This document shows, piece by piece, positions 9,308-19,611 of a DNA stretch of 35,851 nucleotides. How positions within the stretch are numbered: the stretch's first letter is position 1; each line of letters starts with the position of its first letter. Location of the stretch: contig JAAYTH010000031.1 of the NCBI GenBank assembly GCA_012523785.1, positions 1 through 35,851 of the forward strand, written 5' to 3'. This stretch comes from Bacillota bacterium (GTDB lineage Bacteria; Bacillota; DTU030). The notes beneath the pieces were generated by a model, which made no database searches, had not been told where the DNA came from, and worked only from the letters and a program-made list of their open reading frames with translations. Both the position numbers and the translations under genes were made by a program.

Positions 9308-10270
9308 ATGTACAGCCAAATTATTTTCGCAGCCGTCAGTGCCTTTCTTCTTTGTACGGGCCTGGGGCCTTTAGCCATATTCTATTTGCAGCGGTTGAAG
9401 GTGGGCCAGAACATACGGGATCAGGGGCCCCGGCGACATCAAGCAAAGGCCGGAACACCGACCATGGGTGGTTTAGTAATTATTTTTGCCTTTACTTTAG
9501 CGACCCTGTATTTTGCCCCTAAAAATGCCTTTACCTTCTTGGCCCTGGGGTTTACCGTAGGCTATGGAATTTTGGGTTTTTGGGATGATTTTAAAAAAAT
9601 AGCCCTGGACAATTCCCTGGGGTTGCGGGCCCGGGAAAAACTCTTGGGGCAATTCGGCTTAGCGGCTGTTTTGGCCTTGTGGGTAATGGGGCCGGCTGGG
9701 TTAGGGACCTGGATCCTCCTGCCTATTGTGGGGACCCGCCTGGAGCTGGGCTATTTGTATATACCCTTTGTACTGTTGCTGATTGTCTTTGTTTCCAATG
9801 CCGTCAATCTTACCGATGGCTTGGACGGTTTGGCCGCCGGGACTACTTCTATTGCCCTCTTGGCCTATATTCCCATTACCCTTGCCCAGGGGCGTTTGGA
9901 ATTGGCTGTATTTGCCGGATCGGTGGCCGGTGCATGCCTGGGCTTTTTGTGGTTTAATAGCTACCCGGCCCAGATCTTTATGGGGGATACTGGCTCGCTG
10001 GCCCTGGGTGGTGCCTTGACCAGTATTGCAGTTTTAACCAAGACGGAATTGTGGCTGGTAATTATCGGCGGAATTTTCGTTTTGGAAGGGTTATCGGTCA
10101 TTATCCAGGTAATTTTCTATAGACTTACAGGAGGAAGAGTATTTCGCATGAGTCCTATCCATCACCACTTTGAATTATCGGGCTGGCCGGAAAACCGGGT
10201 GGTGACCAGGTTTTGGATCATGGGGGTTGTTTTGGCCCTCTTTGGGATTGGGGTATGCTATTACTCCTGA
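9308..10270 (+). CDS. mraY: Phospho-N-acetylmuramoyl-pentapeptide-transferase MraY
   Basis: RRHQAKAGTPTMGGL, NAVNLTDGLDGLAAG, MGDTGSLALGG, MSPIHHHFELSGW. GGAGGT precedes ATG 9308. Confidence 0.97.
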   Translation: MYSQIIFAAVSAFLLCTGLGPLAIFYLQRLKVGQNIRDQGPRRHQAKAGTPTMGGLVIIFAFTLATLYFAPKNAFTFLALGFTVGYGILGFWDDFKKIALDNSLGLRAREKLLGQFGLAAVLALWVMGPAGLGTWILLPIVGTRLELGYLYIPFVLLLIVFVSNAVNLTDGLDGLAAGTTSIALLAYIPITLAQGRLELAVFAGSVAGACLGFLWFNSYPAQIFMGDTGSLALGGALTSIAVLTKTELWLVIIGGIFVLEGLSVIIQVIFYRLTGGRVFRMSPIHHHFELSGWPENRVVTRFWIMGVVLALFGIGVCYYS

Positions 10271-10305
10271 GCCAGCACGGGCATGGGGGAAGGCAGTGAA
10301 GACAG

Positions 10306-11682
10306 ATGGAGATAAATGGGGAGAAGGTTGTTGTCCTGGGGCTGGGTAAAAGTGGAATTGCGGCCGCCCGCTTTTTAAAGAGGCTGGGGGCCCGGGTTGT
10401 GGCTTCGGATGCCAAGCCCCAAGAGCAACTAAAGGGAATTAGATCCCTCGGGGAAGAGGGAATAGAGTTGGTTTTGGGGAAACATCCCCTGGAAATGCTT
10501 AGGGGTGCCGTCCTGGTGGTCGTGAGCCCGGGAGTTCCGGATTCAATACCTTTCCTCCAAGAAGCCCGCCGGAGGGGTATACAAATATGGAGTGAAATTG
10601 AATTAGCTTACCGCTTTTGCCAGGCTCCTTTTATTGCTATTACAGGTGCCAATGGCAAAACCACCACTACTGCTTGGCTGGGAGAGATGCTGGTGGCCGG
10701 GGGCAAAGAGGTGCTGGTGGCTGGCAATATCGGTATCCCCTTGACAGCTGAAGTTGAAAAGGCCAGGGCAGCCCACCTGCTGGTGGTGGAAGTATCCAGT
10801 TTTCAATTGGAGGGCATTAAAAAATTTCGCCCTTGGATGGCGGCATTACTAAACTTAACCGCCGATCACCTTGATCGTCATGGCAACTTTACTGCCTATG
10901 CTGCGGCTAAAGGGCGTATTTTTGCCAATCAGGGCCCGGATGATTATTGTATTTTAAATGCCGATGATGAGGAGGTACGGCGATTTAGCAAAAAGGTGCG
11001 GGGCCAGATCTACTGGTTTAGCAGCCATAGGGAGTTATCCCGGGGGGCATTTATCCGCCATGGAACCCTCATAATTCAAGACGGGGGGAATTGCTATGAG
11101 CTCTGTCCGGTTGAAAAGTTGGCCTTGCCGGGTGAACATAACCAGGAGAATGCCCTGGCGGCAGCTTTGATGGCCCATCTGGCCGGAGTGCCGGCCCGGG
11201 TCCTGGGCCATGTATTAAGAAACTTCTCCGGTGTGGCCCATCGTTGTGAAACCGTGGCGGAAATAGCCGGGATCCGCTTTGTAAATGATTCCAAAGGAAC
11301 TAATCCAGAAGCAACTATCAGGGCCCTTGAGGCTTTCGGACAGCCAATTATTCTAATCGCGGGGGGGAGGGCCAAGGGAAGTGATTTTACCCAGCTGGCC
11401 CGGGTGATCAAAAAAAAGGTGAAAAAGGTGATTCTTTTGGGTGAGGCGGCTCCTCTGTTGCGCCAGGCATTGTCTAATGTGGGCTACCAAAGTGTACTTG
11501 AGGTTCCCTCCCTGGAGGCTGCCGTAGGTGAGGCTTTTGTTGGGGCCATCCCGGGGGATTGTATTCTTTTGTCACCGGCCTGTGCCAGTTGGGATATGTT
11601 TACTAGTTTTGAAGAGCGGGGAGAGGTTTTTAAGGAGCTAGTTGCACAGTTGGGGAGGGGAGCCGATGAAAAAAAAGCCTAG
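10306..11682 (+). CDS. murD: UDP-N-acetylmuramoylalanine-D-glutamate ligase MurD
   Basis: VLGLGKSGIAAARFL, AITGANGKTTTTAWL, NDSKGTNPEATIRAL, LLSPACASWDMF. Confidence 0.96.
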   Translation: MEINGEKVVVLGLGKSGIAAARFLKRLGARVVASDAKPQEQLKGIRSLGEEGIELVLGKHPLEMLRGAVLVVVSPGVPDSIPFLQEARRRGIQIWSEIELAYRFCQAPFIAITGANGKTTTTAWLGEMLVAGGKEVLVAGNIGIPLTAEVEKARAAHLLVVEVSSFQLEGIKKFRPWMAALLNLTADHLDRHGNFTAYAAAKGRIFANQGPDDYCILNADDEEVRRFSKKVRGQIYWFSSHRELSRGAFIRHGTLIIQDGGNCYELCPVEKLALPGEHNQENALAAALMAHLAGVPARVLGHVLRNFSGVAHRCETVAEIAGIRFVNDSKGTNPEATIRALEAFGQPIILIAGGRAKGSDFTQLARVIKKKVKKVILLGEAAPLLRQALSNVGYQSVLEVPSLEAAVGEAFVGAIPGDCILLSPACASWDMFTSFEERGEVFKELVAQLGRGADEKKA

Positions 11683-12769
11683 TGCCCCGGACTTTATCAT
11701 TTTTTTTGCCGCTGTGACTTTATTGGGGGTTGGTGTCGTCATGGTTTTTAGTGCCAGTTCGGTGACGGCGGCTGGATTACGGGAAGATGCCTATTATTAT
11801 TTAAAAAGGCAGGCCTTGTGGGCTGGTTTGGGCATCATTGCCATGGTAATCTTTATGAACATTAATTACAGGGTTTGGCGCCGGACCGGTAAGTTGGTTC
11901 TACTTATAACAATTATTATGCTGCTTTTGGTATTGGTACCAGAATTGGGCAAGGAAGGCCTAGGTGCCCGCCGCTGGTTAGAATTAGGGCCCATCAATGT
12001 GCAACCATCGGAGATTGCCAAGCTATCTCTGGTGATTTTTCTAGCCGGTTATCTGGCCAACAAAGGTGAGGGCATAAGGGAATTTTGGGAGGGCCTTTTT
12101 CCCGCCCTGATACTGATGGGGGGAACCTTTATCTTGATTTTGAAACAACCGGATCTAGGGACGGCGGCGGCCCTCACCGGGACCTTGGCTTTGATGCTGT
12201 TTTCTGCCGGAGCGAAATTTAGCCATTTGCTAGGACTTGGTCTGGTGGCCGCACCGGGAATATATTTGGCTATTGTTAGTAAAGAATATCGAGCCAGTCG
12301 TTTCCTATCCTTCCTGGATCCGGAGGCGGATCCCCTGGGTTCGGGATATCATCTTATCCAATCCCTTTATGCCCTGGGTTCCGGAGGTCCGGTGGGGTTG
12401 GGTTTAGGACGGAGCCGGCAAAAGTGGTATTATCTGCCGGAGCGCCATACGGATTTTATCTTTGCCATTATCGGGGAGGAATTAGGGTTTTTGGGGGCGG
12501 TTTTTGTCCTCTTGCTTTTTCTTCTTTTTGCCTGGCGCGGTTTTAGAATTGCCATCACTGCCCCAGACAATTTTGGCAGCCTCTTGGCGGTGGGGATTAC
12601 CACCATGATCAGCTTACAGGCCCTTGTCAACATAGGGGTGGTAACTGGTTCTTTGCCCATCACTGGTATACCTCTTCCCCTCATAAGCTATGGAGGTTCT
12701 TCGCTTTTGCCTTCCCTGGCGGGGATTGGTATTCTTTTAAATATCTCCCGTTATAGTCAGATTAGTTGA
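11666..12769 (+). CDS. ftsW: SEDS-family peptidoglycan polymerase FtsW/SpoVE
   Basis: Polytopic; VFSASS, RWLELGPINVQPSEIAKL, RHTDFIFAIIGEELGFLGA, TGIPLPLISYGGSSL. Confidence 0.93.
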   Translation: MKKKPSAPDFIIFFAAVTLLGVGVVMVFSASSVTAAGLREDAYYYLKRQALWAGLGIIAMVIFMNINYRVWRRTGKLVLLITIIMLLLVLVPELGKEGLGARRWLELGPINVQPSEIAKLSLVIFLAGYLANKGEGIREFWEGLFPALILMGGTFILILKQPDLGTAAALTGTLALMLFSAGAKFSHLLGLGLVAAPGIYLAIVSKEYRASRFLSFLDPEADPLGSGYHLIQSLYALGSGGPVGLGLGRSRQKWYYLPERHTDFIFAIIGEELGFLGAVFVLLLFLLFAWRGFRIAITAPDNFGSLLAVGITTMISLQALVNIGVVTGSLPITGIPLPLISYGGSSLLPSLAGIGILLNISRYSQIS

Positions 12770-12781
12770 GGGGGAATCTTA

Positions 12782-13897
12782 GTGCGTGTTTTATTTACCG
12801 GCGGCGGTACGGGGGGACACATATATCCTGCCCTTACCTTGGCGGCAGCTCTACAAAAAAGGAATTATTCCCTTCTTTATGTGGGCACAGCTGGGGGCTT
12901 AGAACAGGAACTTGTTCCCCGGTCTGGCCTTACCCTGCGTACTATTTCAGTATCCGGCCTTGAACGGCGCTTTACCTATAAGAACCTAGTGGCATTTTTC
13001 CGTTTGACCAAAGGTCTTTGCCAGGCCTATCAAATATTAAGGGAATTTGGCCCCCAGGTGGTTGTAGGCACCGGTGGTTATGTAAGTGTACCGGTTGTTT
13101 TTATAGCTTCCCGGCTGGGGGTACCGACATTGATCCATGAACAGAATGCTCTACCCGGATTGGCAAACCGCTTTCTCTCTCGTTTTGTCCGGATGGTTGC
13201 GGTGACCTATGAAGAATCGCGGCACTATTTTCCCCGGGCCGATCACCTGATGGTGACTGGCAATCCCGTGCGGGAGGAAATATTAAACCTAACCCGTAAG
13301 GAGGGGAGAATTAGCCTCGGCATCGAGGAAGGGAAACAGTTGCTTCTGGTCTTTGGGGGCAGCAGGGGAGCCCGTCCCATCAATGAGGCCATGCTAAAGG
13401 CCCTTCCAATCCTAGGGGAGCAGCCGGGGCTATTCATCTATTTTATTACCGGCGCCAAGGATTATGAATATGTGCGGCAAAGATTAGGCCCGGGCATAGG
13501 AAAGGAAAATATGGGAAATATTATAATTGAACCCTATTTGTATGATATGCCGGCCGGCTTGGCTGCCGCCGATCTGGTGGTGGCCCGGGCCGGGGCAACT
13601 ACATTGGCAGAACTCACTGCCCGGGGTATTCCTGCTGTCCTCATTCCGTCACCATATGTCACTGGCAATCACCAGGAAAAAAACGCCAGATTATTGGAGC
13701 GGCAGGGGGCAGCTGTTGTAATGCCGGAAAAGAAACTCACAGGCCCTTCCCTGGCTGAGAAGGCCAGGGAAATCTTACAAAACCCTCCTTTACTTCAACA
13801 AATGAGGAAAAATAGCTATAATCTTGGTAAAAGGGAGGCCAGGGAAGAGCTGCTGTCACTTATTTATAAGCTGGCCCTTGAGAACAAGGGGGGCTGA
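12782..13897 (+). CDS. murG: UDP-GlcNAc:undecaprenyl-PP-MurNAc-pentapeptide GlcNAc transferase MurG
   Basis: FTGGGTGGHIYPALTLA, HEQNALPGLANRFL, GGSRGA, VARAGATTLAELTARGIPAVLIPSP. GTG start. Confidence 0.96.
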   Translation: MRVLFTGGGTGGHIYPALTLAAALQKRNYSLLYVGTAGGLEQELVPRSGLTLRTISVSGLERRFTYKNLVAFFRLTKGLCQAYQILREFGPQVVVGTGGYVSVPVVFIASRLGVPTLIHEQNALPGLANRFLSRFVRMVAVTYEESRHYFPRADHLMVTGNPVREEILNLTRKEGRISLGIEEGKQLLLVFGGSRGARPINEAMLKALPILGEQPGLFIYFITGAKDYEYVRQRLGPGIGKENMGNIIIEPYLYDMPAGLAAADLVVARAGATTLAELTARGIPAVLIPSPYVTGNHQEKNARLLERQGAAVVMPEKKLTGPSLAEKAREILQNPPLLQQMRKNSYNLGKREAREELLSLIYKLALENKGG

Positions 13898-13999
13898 GGG
13901 AGCAAATCTCTTGTGTAACACTTCCCATTCCCTGGGCATAACATGGTGATACATGGTCCATTCCTTATAACATTCATTCTACTATTTTGTGGGGAGGAG

Positions 14000-15382
14000 A
14001 TGACAAAGGTGCTATGTCCGGAAGGTCATATTCATTTCGTGGGAATTGGCGGTGCAGGTATGAGTGCCATTGCCAAGGTATTATTAGAAATGGGTTATAC
14101 TATTAGTGGGTCTGATATAAAACCCTCCGGTACTACTAAACGCTTGGGGGATATGGGCGCAGTTATCCATATTGGCCATAGGAAAGAAAACCTCAACTCC
14201 CCGGATTTACTTGTAGTTTCCTCTGCAATTCCGGGAGCTAATGTGGAAGTGGTAACTGCCCAGGAATTAGGGATACCTGTACTTCAGAGGGGCGAAATGC
14301 TTGCCCACCTGATGGATATGAAACAAGGTATTGCTGTGGCAGGCAGTCATGGTAAGACAACGACTACTTCGATGATATCATTGTTGTTGGAAAAAAACGG
14401 CCTGGACCCCACGGTCCTCATTGGCGGTGAACTAAATGATATCGGTGGCAATGCCAAGCTGGGTAACGGAGAATATTTAGTTGCAGAGGCAGATGAAAGT
14501 GATGGCTCTTTCCTTCGTTTAAACCCTAGGATTGCCGTGGTTACCAACATTGAAAATGAGCACTTAGATTATTATGGTACTGAAGAAAAAATAGTTGAGG
14601 CCTTTGCCAGCTTTATGGCGGCGGTGAAGGAAGAAGGGTTTGCAGTACTATGCACAGATAGTTATTATATGAAGAATATTACCAGTGCTTGCAAGGCGCG
14701 GATTATCACCTATGCCCTCCACAACCAAGATGCCGACCTGACGGCCCGGAATATCACCGTCTCCGGAATGGGCTCTAAATGTAGTGTCTATGATAAGGAT
14801 GGGGAATTGGGGGAATTGGTCCTTAATGTCCCGGGGGAATATAATATTGCCAACAGTTTGGCTGCGGTTGCCATTGGATTAGAATTGGGCCTTTCCTTTC
14901 CCCAAATATCCGGGGCTTTGAAAACCTTCGGGGGAGTCCACCGGCGTTTTGAATTGATTGGGGAAGTCGATGGGATTAGTATAGTGGATGATTATGGGCA
15001 CCATCCCACAGAGATTTCCGCCACCCTTAGGGCGGCTAGACAGGGTAATTTCAATCGAATTATTGCTGTTTTCCAACCCCATCGGTACACGAGGACCAAG
15101 TTTCTTTATAAGGAGTTTGGTCGAGCCTTTGCTGATGCCGATGAGGTGATAGTCACGGATATATATTCTGCCGGTGAAAAACCCCTTCCGGGGATCACCG
15201 GGGCCCTTATCGCCCAAAATATCGTCGATCCGGAACATAAGAAAGTAAAATTTATGGCTGATATGGATTCTGTACCCCGTTATCTAGGGGGGAGGGTAAA
15301 AAAGGGTGACTTGGTGTTGACCCTAGGGGCTGGTGATGTGTGGAAGATGGGTAAAAAACTTGTTGAGTATTTGCAAGCATAG
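14000..15382 (+). CDS. murC: UDP-N-acetylmuramate-L-alanine ligase MurC
   Basis: HFVGIGGAGMSAIAKVLLEMGY, AGSHGKTTTTSMIS, VDDYGHHPTEI, FQPHRYTRTK. GGGAGGAG before ATG 14000. Confidence 0.96.
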   Translation: MTKVLCPEGHIHFVGIGGAGMSAIAKVLLEMGYTISGSDIKPSGTTKRLGDMGAVIHIGHRKENLNSPDLLVVSSAIPGANVEVVTAQELGIPVLQRGEMLAHLMDMKQGIAVAGSHGKTTTTSMISLLLEKNGLDPTVLIGGELNDIGGNAKLGNGEYLVAEADESDGSFLRLNPRIAVVTNIENEHLDYYGTEEKIVEAFASFMAAVKEEGFAVLCTDSYYMKNITSACKARIITYALHNQDADLTARNITVSGMGSKCSVYDKDGELGELVLNVPGEYNIANSLAAVAIGLELGLSFPQISGALKTFGGVHRRFELIGEVDGISIVDDYGHHPTEISATLRAARQGNFNRIIAVFQPHRYTRTKFLYKEFGRAFADADEVIVTDIYSAGEKPLPGITGALIAQNIVDPEHKKVKFMADMDSVPRYLGGRVKKGDLVLTLGAGDVWKMGKKLVEYLQA

Positions 15383-15436
15383 TGGTGGCCTATTGGCAGT
15401 TATTTCTAGTACCGGGCAATGTGTGGGGGGAATGCA

Positions 15437-16246
15437 GTGGCTAAGAAGGGAGGAGAAGTAATACCATTTAAACCGCGCCGGAGGGGCCCGGTAGTATTGC
15501 GCTGGCTCCTTACGGTGGGTATTCTTACTCTACTGGTGGGGATATCATTATTACATATTCCTATTTTTACCCTCCGGGAGATAGAGGTTGTGGGTAATGC
15601 AAGTTTGAGCACTGAGGATGTGATCCGCCTGTCGACATTGGAAGTGGGTACAAATCTCTTCCGCCTGAGGACAGGGCAGCTGCGGGAATGGCTCAAGGTT
15701 TCCCCCTGGGTAAAGGAGGTTTCCATAAGGAGGGTTTTGCCGGATAAACTATCTATAGAGATAGAGGAAAGGGTGCCTTATTTCCTGGTTCCCTACTACA
15801 CATCTTTTTTAGAAGTGGCCGCCGATGGCACTATTCTCTGTCCCGCTAGTGCTGATTTAAAGGATGTCCCATTGCCGATCCTGACGGGTTTGAAAATAGA
15901 AGACCCTGTGCTGCCCGGGCAATCTCTGCATTGCCGGGAGTGGGACAGCCTCATCAGTGTCATGGAGGGTATTCCATCTGATTTTCCCCTAGTAATTGTG
16001 GAGGTGCATTTATCACGTGATAAGGAGTTGGTGTTTTATACCAGTGAAGGTATCCAAATTCTATTTGGACAAGCCGTTGACATTGCACAAAAGATTGCTT
16101 TAATACATAATACTTGCCAGGAAATAGATGACCCCCTGCAGACGATCAATGTGCGAAGTGGGGAAAGGGTCCATGTATTACTAAAACAATATGGTTCTGA
16201 AACCAGGGGGGACTTTTCTCCTGATCTTGGCAAAAATAATACTTAA
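15437..16246 (+). CDS. ftsQ: Cell division protein FtsQ/DivIB
   Basis: N-terminal TM then POTRA-like FTLREIEVVGNASLSTEDVIRLSTLEVGTNLFRL...WVKEVSIRRVLPDKLSIEIEERVP. GTG start. Confidence 0.88.
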   Translation: MAKKGGEVIPFKPRRRGPVVLRWLLTVGILTLLVGISLLHIPIFTLREIEVVGNASLSTEDVIRLSTLEVGTNLFRLRTGQLREWLKVSPWVKEVSIRRVLPDKLSIEIEERVPYFLVPYYTSFLEVAADGTILCPASADLKDVPLPILTGLKIEDPVLPGQSLHCREWDSLISVMEGIPSDFPLVIVEVHLSRDKELVFYTSEGIQILFGQAVDIAQKIALIHNTCQEIDDPLQTINVRSGERVHVLLKQYGSETRGDFSPDLGKNNT

Positions 16247-16377
16247 AAAAAGGAAAACTTTTGCTGGTGTTGAATTACCAGGTAACGACTACATTAGCCA
16301 AGGGCAATCTATCTTTTATTTGCTTAGATAATAATGATGGGTTTGGCAGGTACTAATGATAAGGGAGGGAAGGGGTT

Positions 16378-17421
16378 ATGTTGGAATTTGAAATTGAAAT
16401 GGAAAATTACGCCGAAATCAAGGTGGTTGGTGTGGGCGGTGGAGGCAATAATGCCATCAACCGGATGATAGCGGCTAACCTCAAGGGAGTAGATTTTCTT
16501 TCGGTAAACACCGATGCCCAAGCACTATTACTATCTGATGCCAATCAAAAAATTCAAATTGGGGAAAAATTGACCAAGGGACTGGGGGCCGGGGCTGATC
16601 CGGAGATTGGCAAAAAGGCGGCAGAAGAAAGTAGGGAGAAGCTGCAACAAGCCCTGTTAGGTGCCGATATGGTTTTTATAACTGCCGGAATGGGGGGAGG
16701 GACTGGAACCGGGGCCTGTCCCATCGTCGCCGAGTTGGCCAAGGAAGTGGGTGCACTGACGGTGGGTGTTGTGACCAAACCCTTTACCTTTGAGGGAAGA
16801 AGAAGGCAGGTTCAATCTGAAAAAGGTATTGCAGATTTGAAGGAAAAGGTAGATACTTTGATTATTATCCCCAATGATCGTCTCTTGACGGTGGTGGATA
16901 AGAAAACATCTATTATTGAGGCCTTTCGGGTTGCCGACGATGTTTTGCGCCAAGGGGTTCAGGGAATATCTGATCTCATCGCCGTACCCGGTCTAATAAA
17001 TCTTGATTTTGCCGATGTCAAGACTATAATGCATAATACCGGTTCTGCCCTTATGGGAATAGGGAGGGCCAATGGTGAAACCAGGGCTGCGGAAGCGGCC
17101 AAGATGGCCATCTCCAGCCCCCTCCTGGAGACTTCTATTGATGGTGCCAAGGGGGTCCTTTTGAATATTACCGGCGGTGAAAGCCTGGGGCTTTTTGAGG
17201 TTAATGAGGCGGCCGAAATCATTGCCAATGCCGCCGATCCCGATGCTAATATTATCTTTGGGGCGGTGATTGACGAATCCCTAGAAGAAGAGATTAAGAT
17301 AACTGTTATTGCAACAGGATTCGAACAACGGTTAGCAAAGGGAAAAAGTATGGATGGCTTAGATATTAAATCCTTTGCCAATGACACTTTGGACATTCCA
17401 GCTTTTTTACGGCGGAAATAG
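16378..17421 (+). CDS. ftsZ: Cell division protein FtsZ
   Basis: [49 protein letters not shown]-terminal [10 protein letters not shown]. Confidence 0.98.
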   Translation: MLEFEIEMENYAEIKVVGVGGGGNNAINRMIAANLKGVDFLSVNTDAQALLLSDANQKIQIGEKLTKGLGAGADPEIGKKAAEESREKLQQALLGADMVFITAGMGGGTGTGACPIVAELAKEVGALTVGVVTKPFTFEGRRRQVQSEKGIADLKEKVDTLIIIPNDRLLTVVDKKTSIIEAFRVADDVLRQGVQGISDLIAVPGLINLDFADVKTIMHNTGSALMGIGRANGETRAAEAAKMAISSPLLETSIDGAKGVLLNITGGESLGLFEVNEAAEIIANAADPDANIIFGAVIDESLEEEIKITVIATGFEQRLAKGKSMDGLDIKSFANDTLDIPAFLRRK

Positions 17422-17469
17422 GGGCTGGATCTGGATGTAAACTAATTGACTTCCGCGATGGCAGATTGA

Positions 17470-17487
17470 CCCCTGCCAGGGGTTTTA
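17470..17487 (+). terminator. Weak hairpin-T tract after ftsZ
   Basis: CCCCTGCCAGGGG followed by TTTT. Confidence 0.4.
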
Positions 17488-17604
17488 ATAGGGATATTAT
17501 TCAATATTACTGCCGGTATCTCCGGTATTATCCTTCTATGCTCATTTAAAATGAAGGGGGCCTAGTTTGCCGGGGAGATATGATTTGTTCGTAGAAAGAA
17601 GCCG

Positions 17605-17633
17605 GGTGGGGTAAAAACGCCCCGCTTTTTTTA
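17605..17633 (+). terminator. Rho-independent terminator upstream of spoIIGA
   Basis: GTGGGGTAAAAACGCCCCGC hairpin followed by a T tract. Confidence 0.8.
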
Positions 17634-17649
17634 TTTCCCTTTATTCCCC

Positions 17650-17697
17650 TTCTGACAAATTTCTGCGGCCGGGGATATTATAATGGGCATACCCCGG
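17650..17697 (+). promoter_or_regulatory. Candidate Spo0A-dependent spoIIG promoter
   Basis: TTCTGACAAA (17650-17659, 0A-box-like) overlaps a CTGACA -35; TATAAT at 17679-17684 with 21-bp spacer; inverted repeat CCGGGG(A)TAT...ATACCCCGG spans the -10. Confidence 0.5.
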
Positions 17698-17768
17698 ATG
17701 TGTATTTCATAGACATAATGGGAGGAAGTAGTATTTTTATAATTTATGTTCCCGGGGAAATCTAAGGG

Positions 17769-18629
17769 GTGGGGAATTTGCACTATGTTTATGTAGACTT
17801 GTTATTCTTAATAAATTTCATCATGAACTATATATTGCTACATCTAACGGCCACCCTGAGCCAAGTCCGATATACTCCCTGGCATTTGGGGGCCGGTTCT
17901 TTATTAGGGGGTATCTATGCCCTGTCTGTTCTTTTGTTTTCTCTCCCTTGGTTGCAGGGGCCTCTGGTGAAGATACTTGTTTCACTAGTTATGATAGTTA
18001 TCTCCCTCGGCCTGACACCGTGGTTGAATTTACTGCGGCGCCTGGCCTACTTCTATTTTTTCTCTTTCCTTATCGGGGGGGCGGCGCTCTTTTTTTTATA
18101 TTTTGTGCAAACAAGCCCGAAAAACATTTCCTGTTGGTCTCTATTTGCTGCCGTTGCCGTGGCTACGGGTCTAGGTTATCTGGTGTGGGATCATCATATT
18201 CGATATAAGTGGGGGCAGAATAATATAATGACAAGGCTGCGTTTTGATACTACTTGGGTGCAAGTGCTGGCTTTGGTGGATACAGGAAACCGATTGTGTG
18301 ATCCCTGGAGTCTAAACCCTATTATTATAATGGAGGTCAGGGCAATTATTGCAGTTCTACCTCCGGAATTACAAACAATGTATAAGCAGGGTGAGGTGGA
18401 TTTTGGGGGGATTGCCGCCTTGGCGGATACGGGGTGGGCAAGGCGCTGTCGGATAATTCCCTTTTCAAGCTTGGGACGGGAAAAGGGATTGCTTTTGGGT
18501 ATTCGCCCCGATGAGGTTCGTTTTTTTATCCAAAACCGTTGGAAACCGAGTAAACCAACATTAATTGGTGTGGCCAACCAGGACTTTCCAGGTAATTATC
18601 AGGCTTTAGTACCCCCATCTCTTTTTTAG
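17769..18629 (+). CDS. spoIIGA: Sigma-E processing peptidase SpoIIGA
   Basis: VYVDLLFLINFIMNYILLHLTA, polytopic N-term, ALVDTGNRLCDPWS aspartic-protease-like motif; immediately upstream of sigE. GTG start. Confidence 0.92.
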   Translation: MGNLHYVYVDLLFLINFIMNYILLHLTATLSQVRYTPWHLGAGSLLGGIYALSVLLFSLPWLQGPLVKILVSLVMIVISLGLTPWLNLLRRLAYFYFFSFLIGGAALFFLYFVQTSPKNISCWSLFAAVAVATGLGYLVWDHHIRYKWGQNNIMTRLRFDTTWVQVLALVDTGNRLCDPWSLNPIIIMEVRAIIAVLPPELQTMYKQGEVDFGGIAALADTGWARRCRIIPFSSLGREKGLLLGIRPDEVRFFIQNRWKPSKPTLIGVANQDFPGNYQALVPPSLF

Positions 18630-18698
18630 CAATGAATATTGGAGGTGATAGCAGGGAAAAGGCTTTGAGAATAAAAAAACAGAGGAGGGAAGGGTGCT

Positions 18699-19424
18699 GT
18701 GAGGATAGGATTGCGGTTAAGGTTGTCCTGGCATCTTTTGGTGGGCCGATTGATTCAGTTTTTTGAACTGGCAGGTGCCCTTTATTATATAGGCAGCAGT
18801 GAAACATTACCTCCCCCACTGAGCAGTGCAGAGGAATATTTCTTATTGAATCGCCTGGAGCAGGGTGAGAAGGAAGTAAAAAGCACCTTGATCGAACGTA
18901 ACTTACGCCTTGTGGTTTACATAGCACGGAAATTTGATAATACCGGGATTTGTGTTGAGGATTTGGTGTCCATCGGGACCATCGGCTTAATAAAGGCCGT
19001 GAACACCTTTGACCCCGGAAAAAAAATCAAGCTGGCGACCTACGCTTCCCGCTGCATCGAAAATGAGATTTTGATGTATCTGAGGCGCAACAATAAGCTG
19101 CGATCGGAGGTGTCCTTTGATGAGCCCCTGAATATTGATTGGAATGGCAATGAATTGTTACTTTCGGACGTCCTGGGCACCGAGGGTGATATTATCTATA
19201 AAATTATCGAAGAAGAAGTGGACCGGGAGCTCCTTTACACTGCCCTGGAGAGATTAAATGGCCGGGAGAAGAAAATCATCGAACTGCGTTTTGGCCTAAA
19301 GGGTGAAAAAGAAAAAACTCAAAAGGAGGTTGCCGATGTCTTGGGTATTTCCCAATCTTATATATCCCGCCTGGAAAAGCGGATTCTCTGCCGCCTTCGC
19401 AAGGAAATAAGAAGAATGGAATAG
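18699..19424 (+). CDS. sigE: RNA polymerase sporulation sigma factor SigE
   Basis: [22 protein letters not shown]..., [43 protein letters not shown]. Hydrophobic pro-region at N-term. GTG start. Confidence 0.95.
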   Translation: MRIGLRLRLSWHLLVGRLIQFFELAGALYYIGSSETLPPPLSSAEEYFLLNRLEQGEKEVKSTLIERNLRLVVYIARKFDNTGICVEDLVSIGTIGLIKAVNTFDPGKKIKLATYASRCIENEILMYLRRNNKLRSEVSFDEPLNIDWNGNELLLSDVLGTEGDIIYKIIEEEVDRELLYTALERLNGREKKIIELRFGLKGEKEKTQKEVADVLGISQSYISRLEKRILCRLRKEIRRME

Positions 19425-19536
19425 GTAATTTTCATATGCCCTAATGGTTTTTTGCTGATTTAAAGTTTCTATTCATGTTGAATTTAAATAGCTAAAATGA
19501 CTAAAAAAGAAAATAATTGGTGATATCTTCTCTGAA

Positions 19537-19564
19537 GTATAAAAATAAGTATGTGGGCAATACT
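19537..19564 (+). promoter_or_regulatory. Candidate sigma-F-type promoter of sigG
   Basis: GTATA (19537-19541), 14-bp spacer, GGCAATACT (19556-19564, fits GGNNANANT). Confidence 0.4.
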
Positions 19565-19611
19565 TCTTAATGACAAAAGTAATCAGCGGCAAAGGCAAAG
19601 GAGATACCTGG

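Noticed and set aside
16959-17396. 145-aa minus-strand ORF inside ftsZ
   Set aside because: Antisense shadow ORF (Ser/Ala/Ile-rich) of highly conserved ftsZ.
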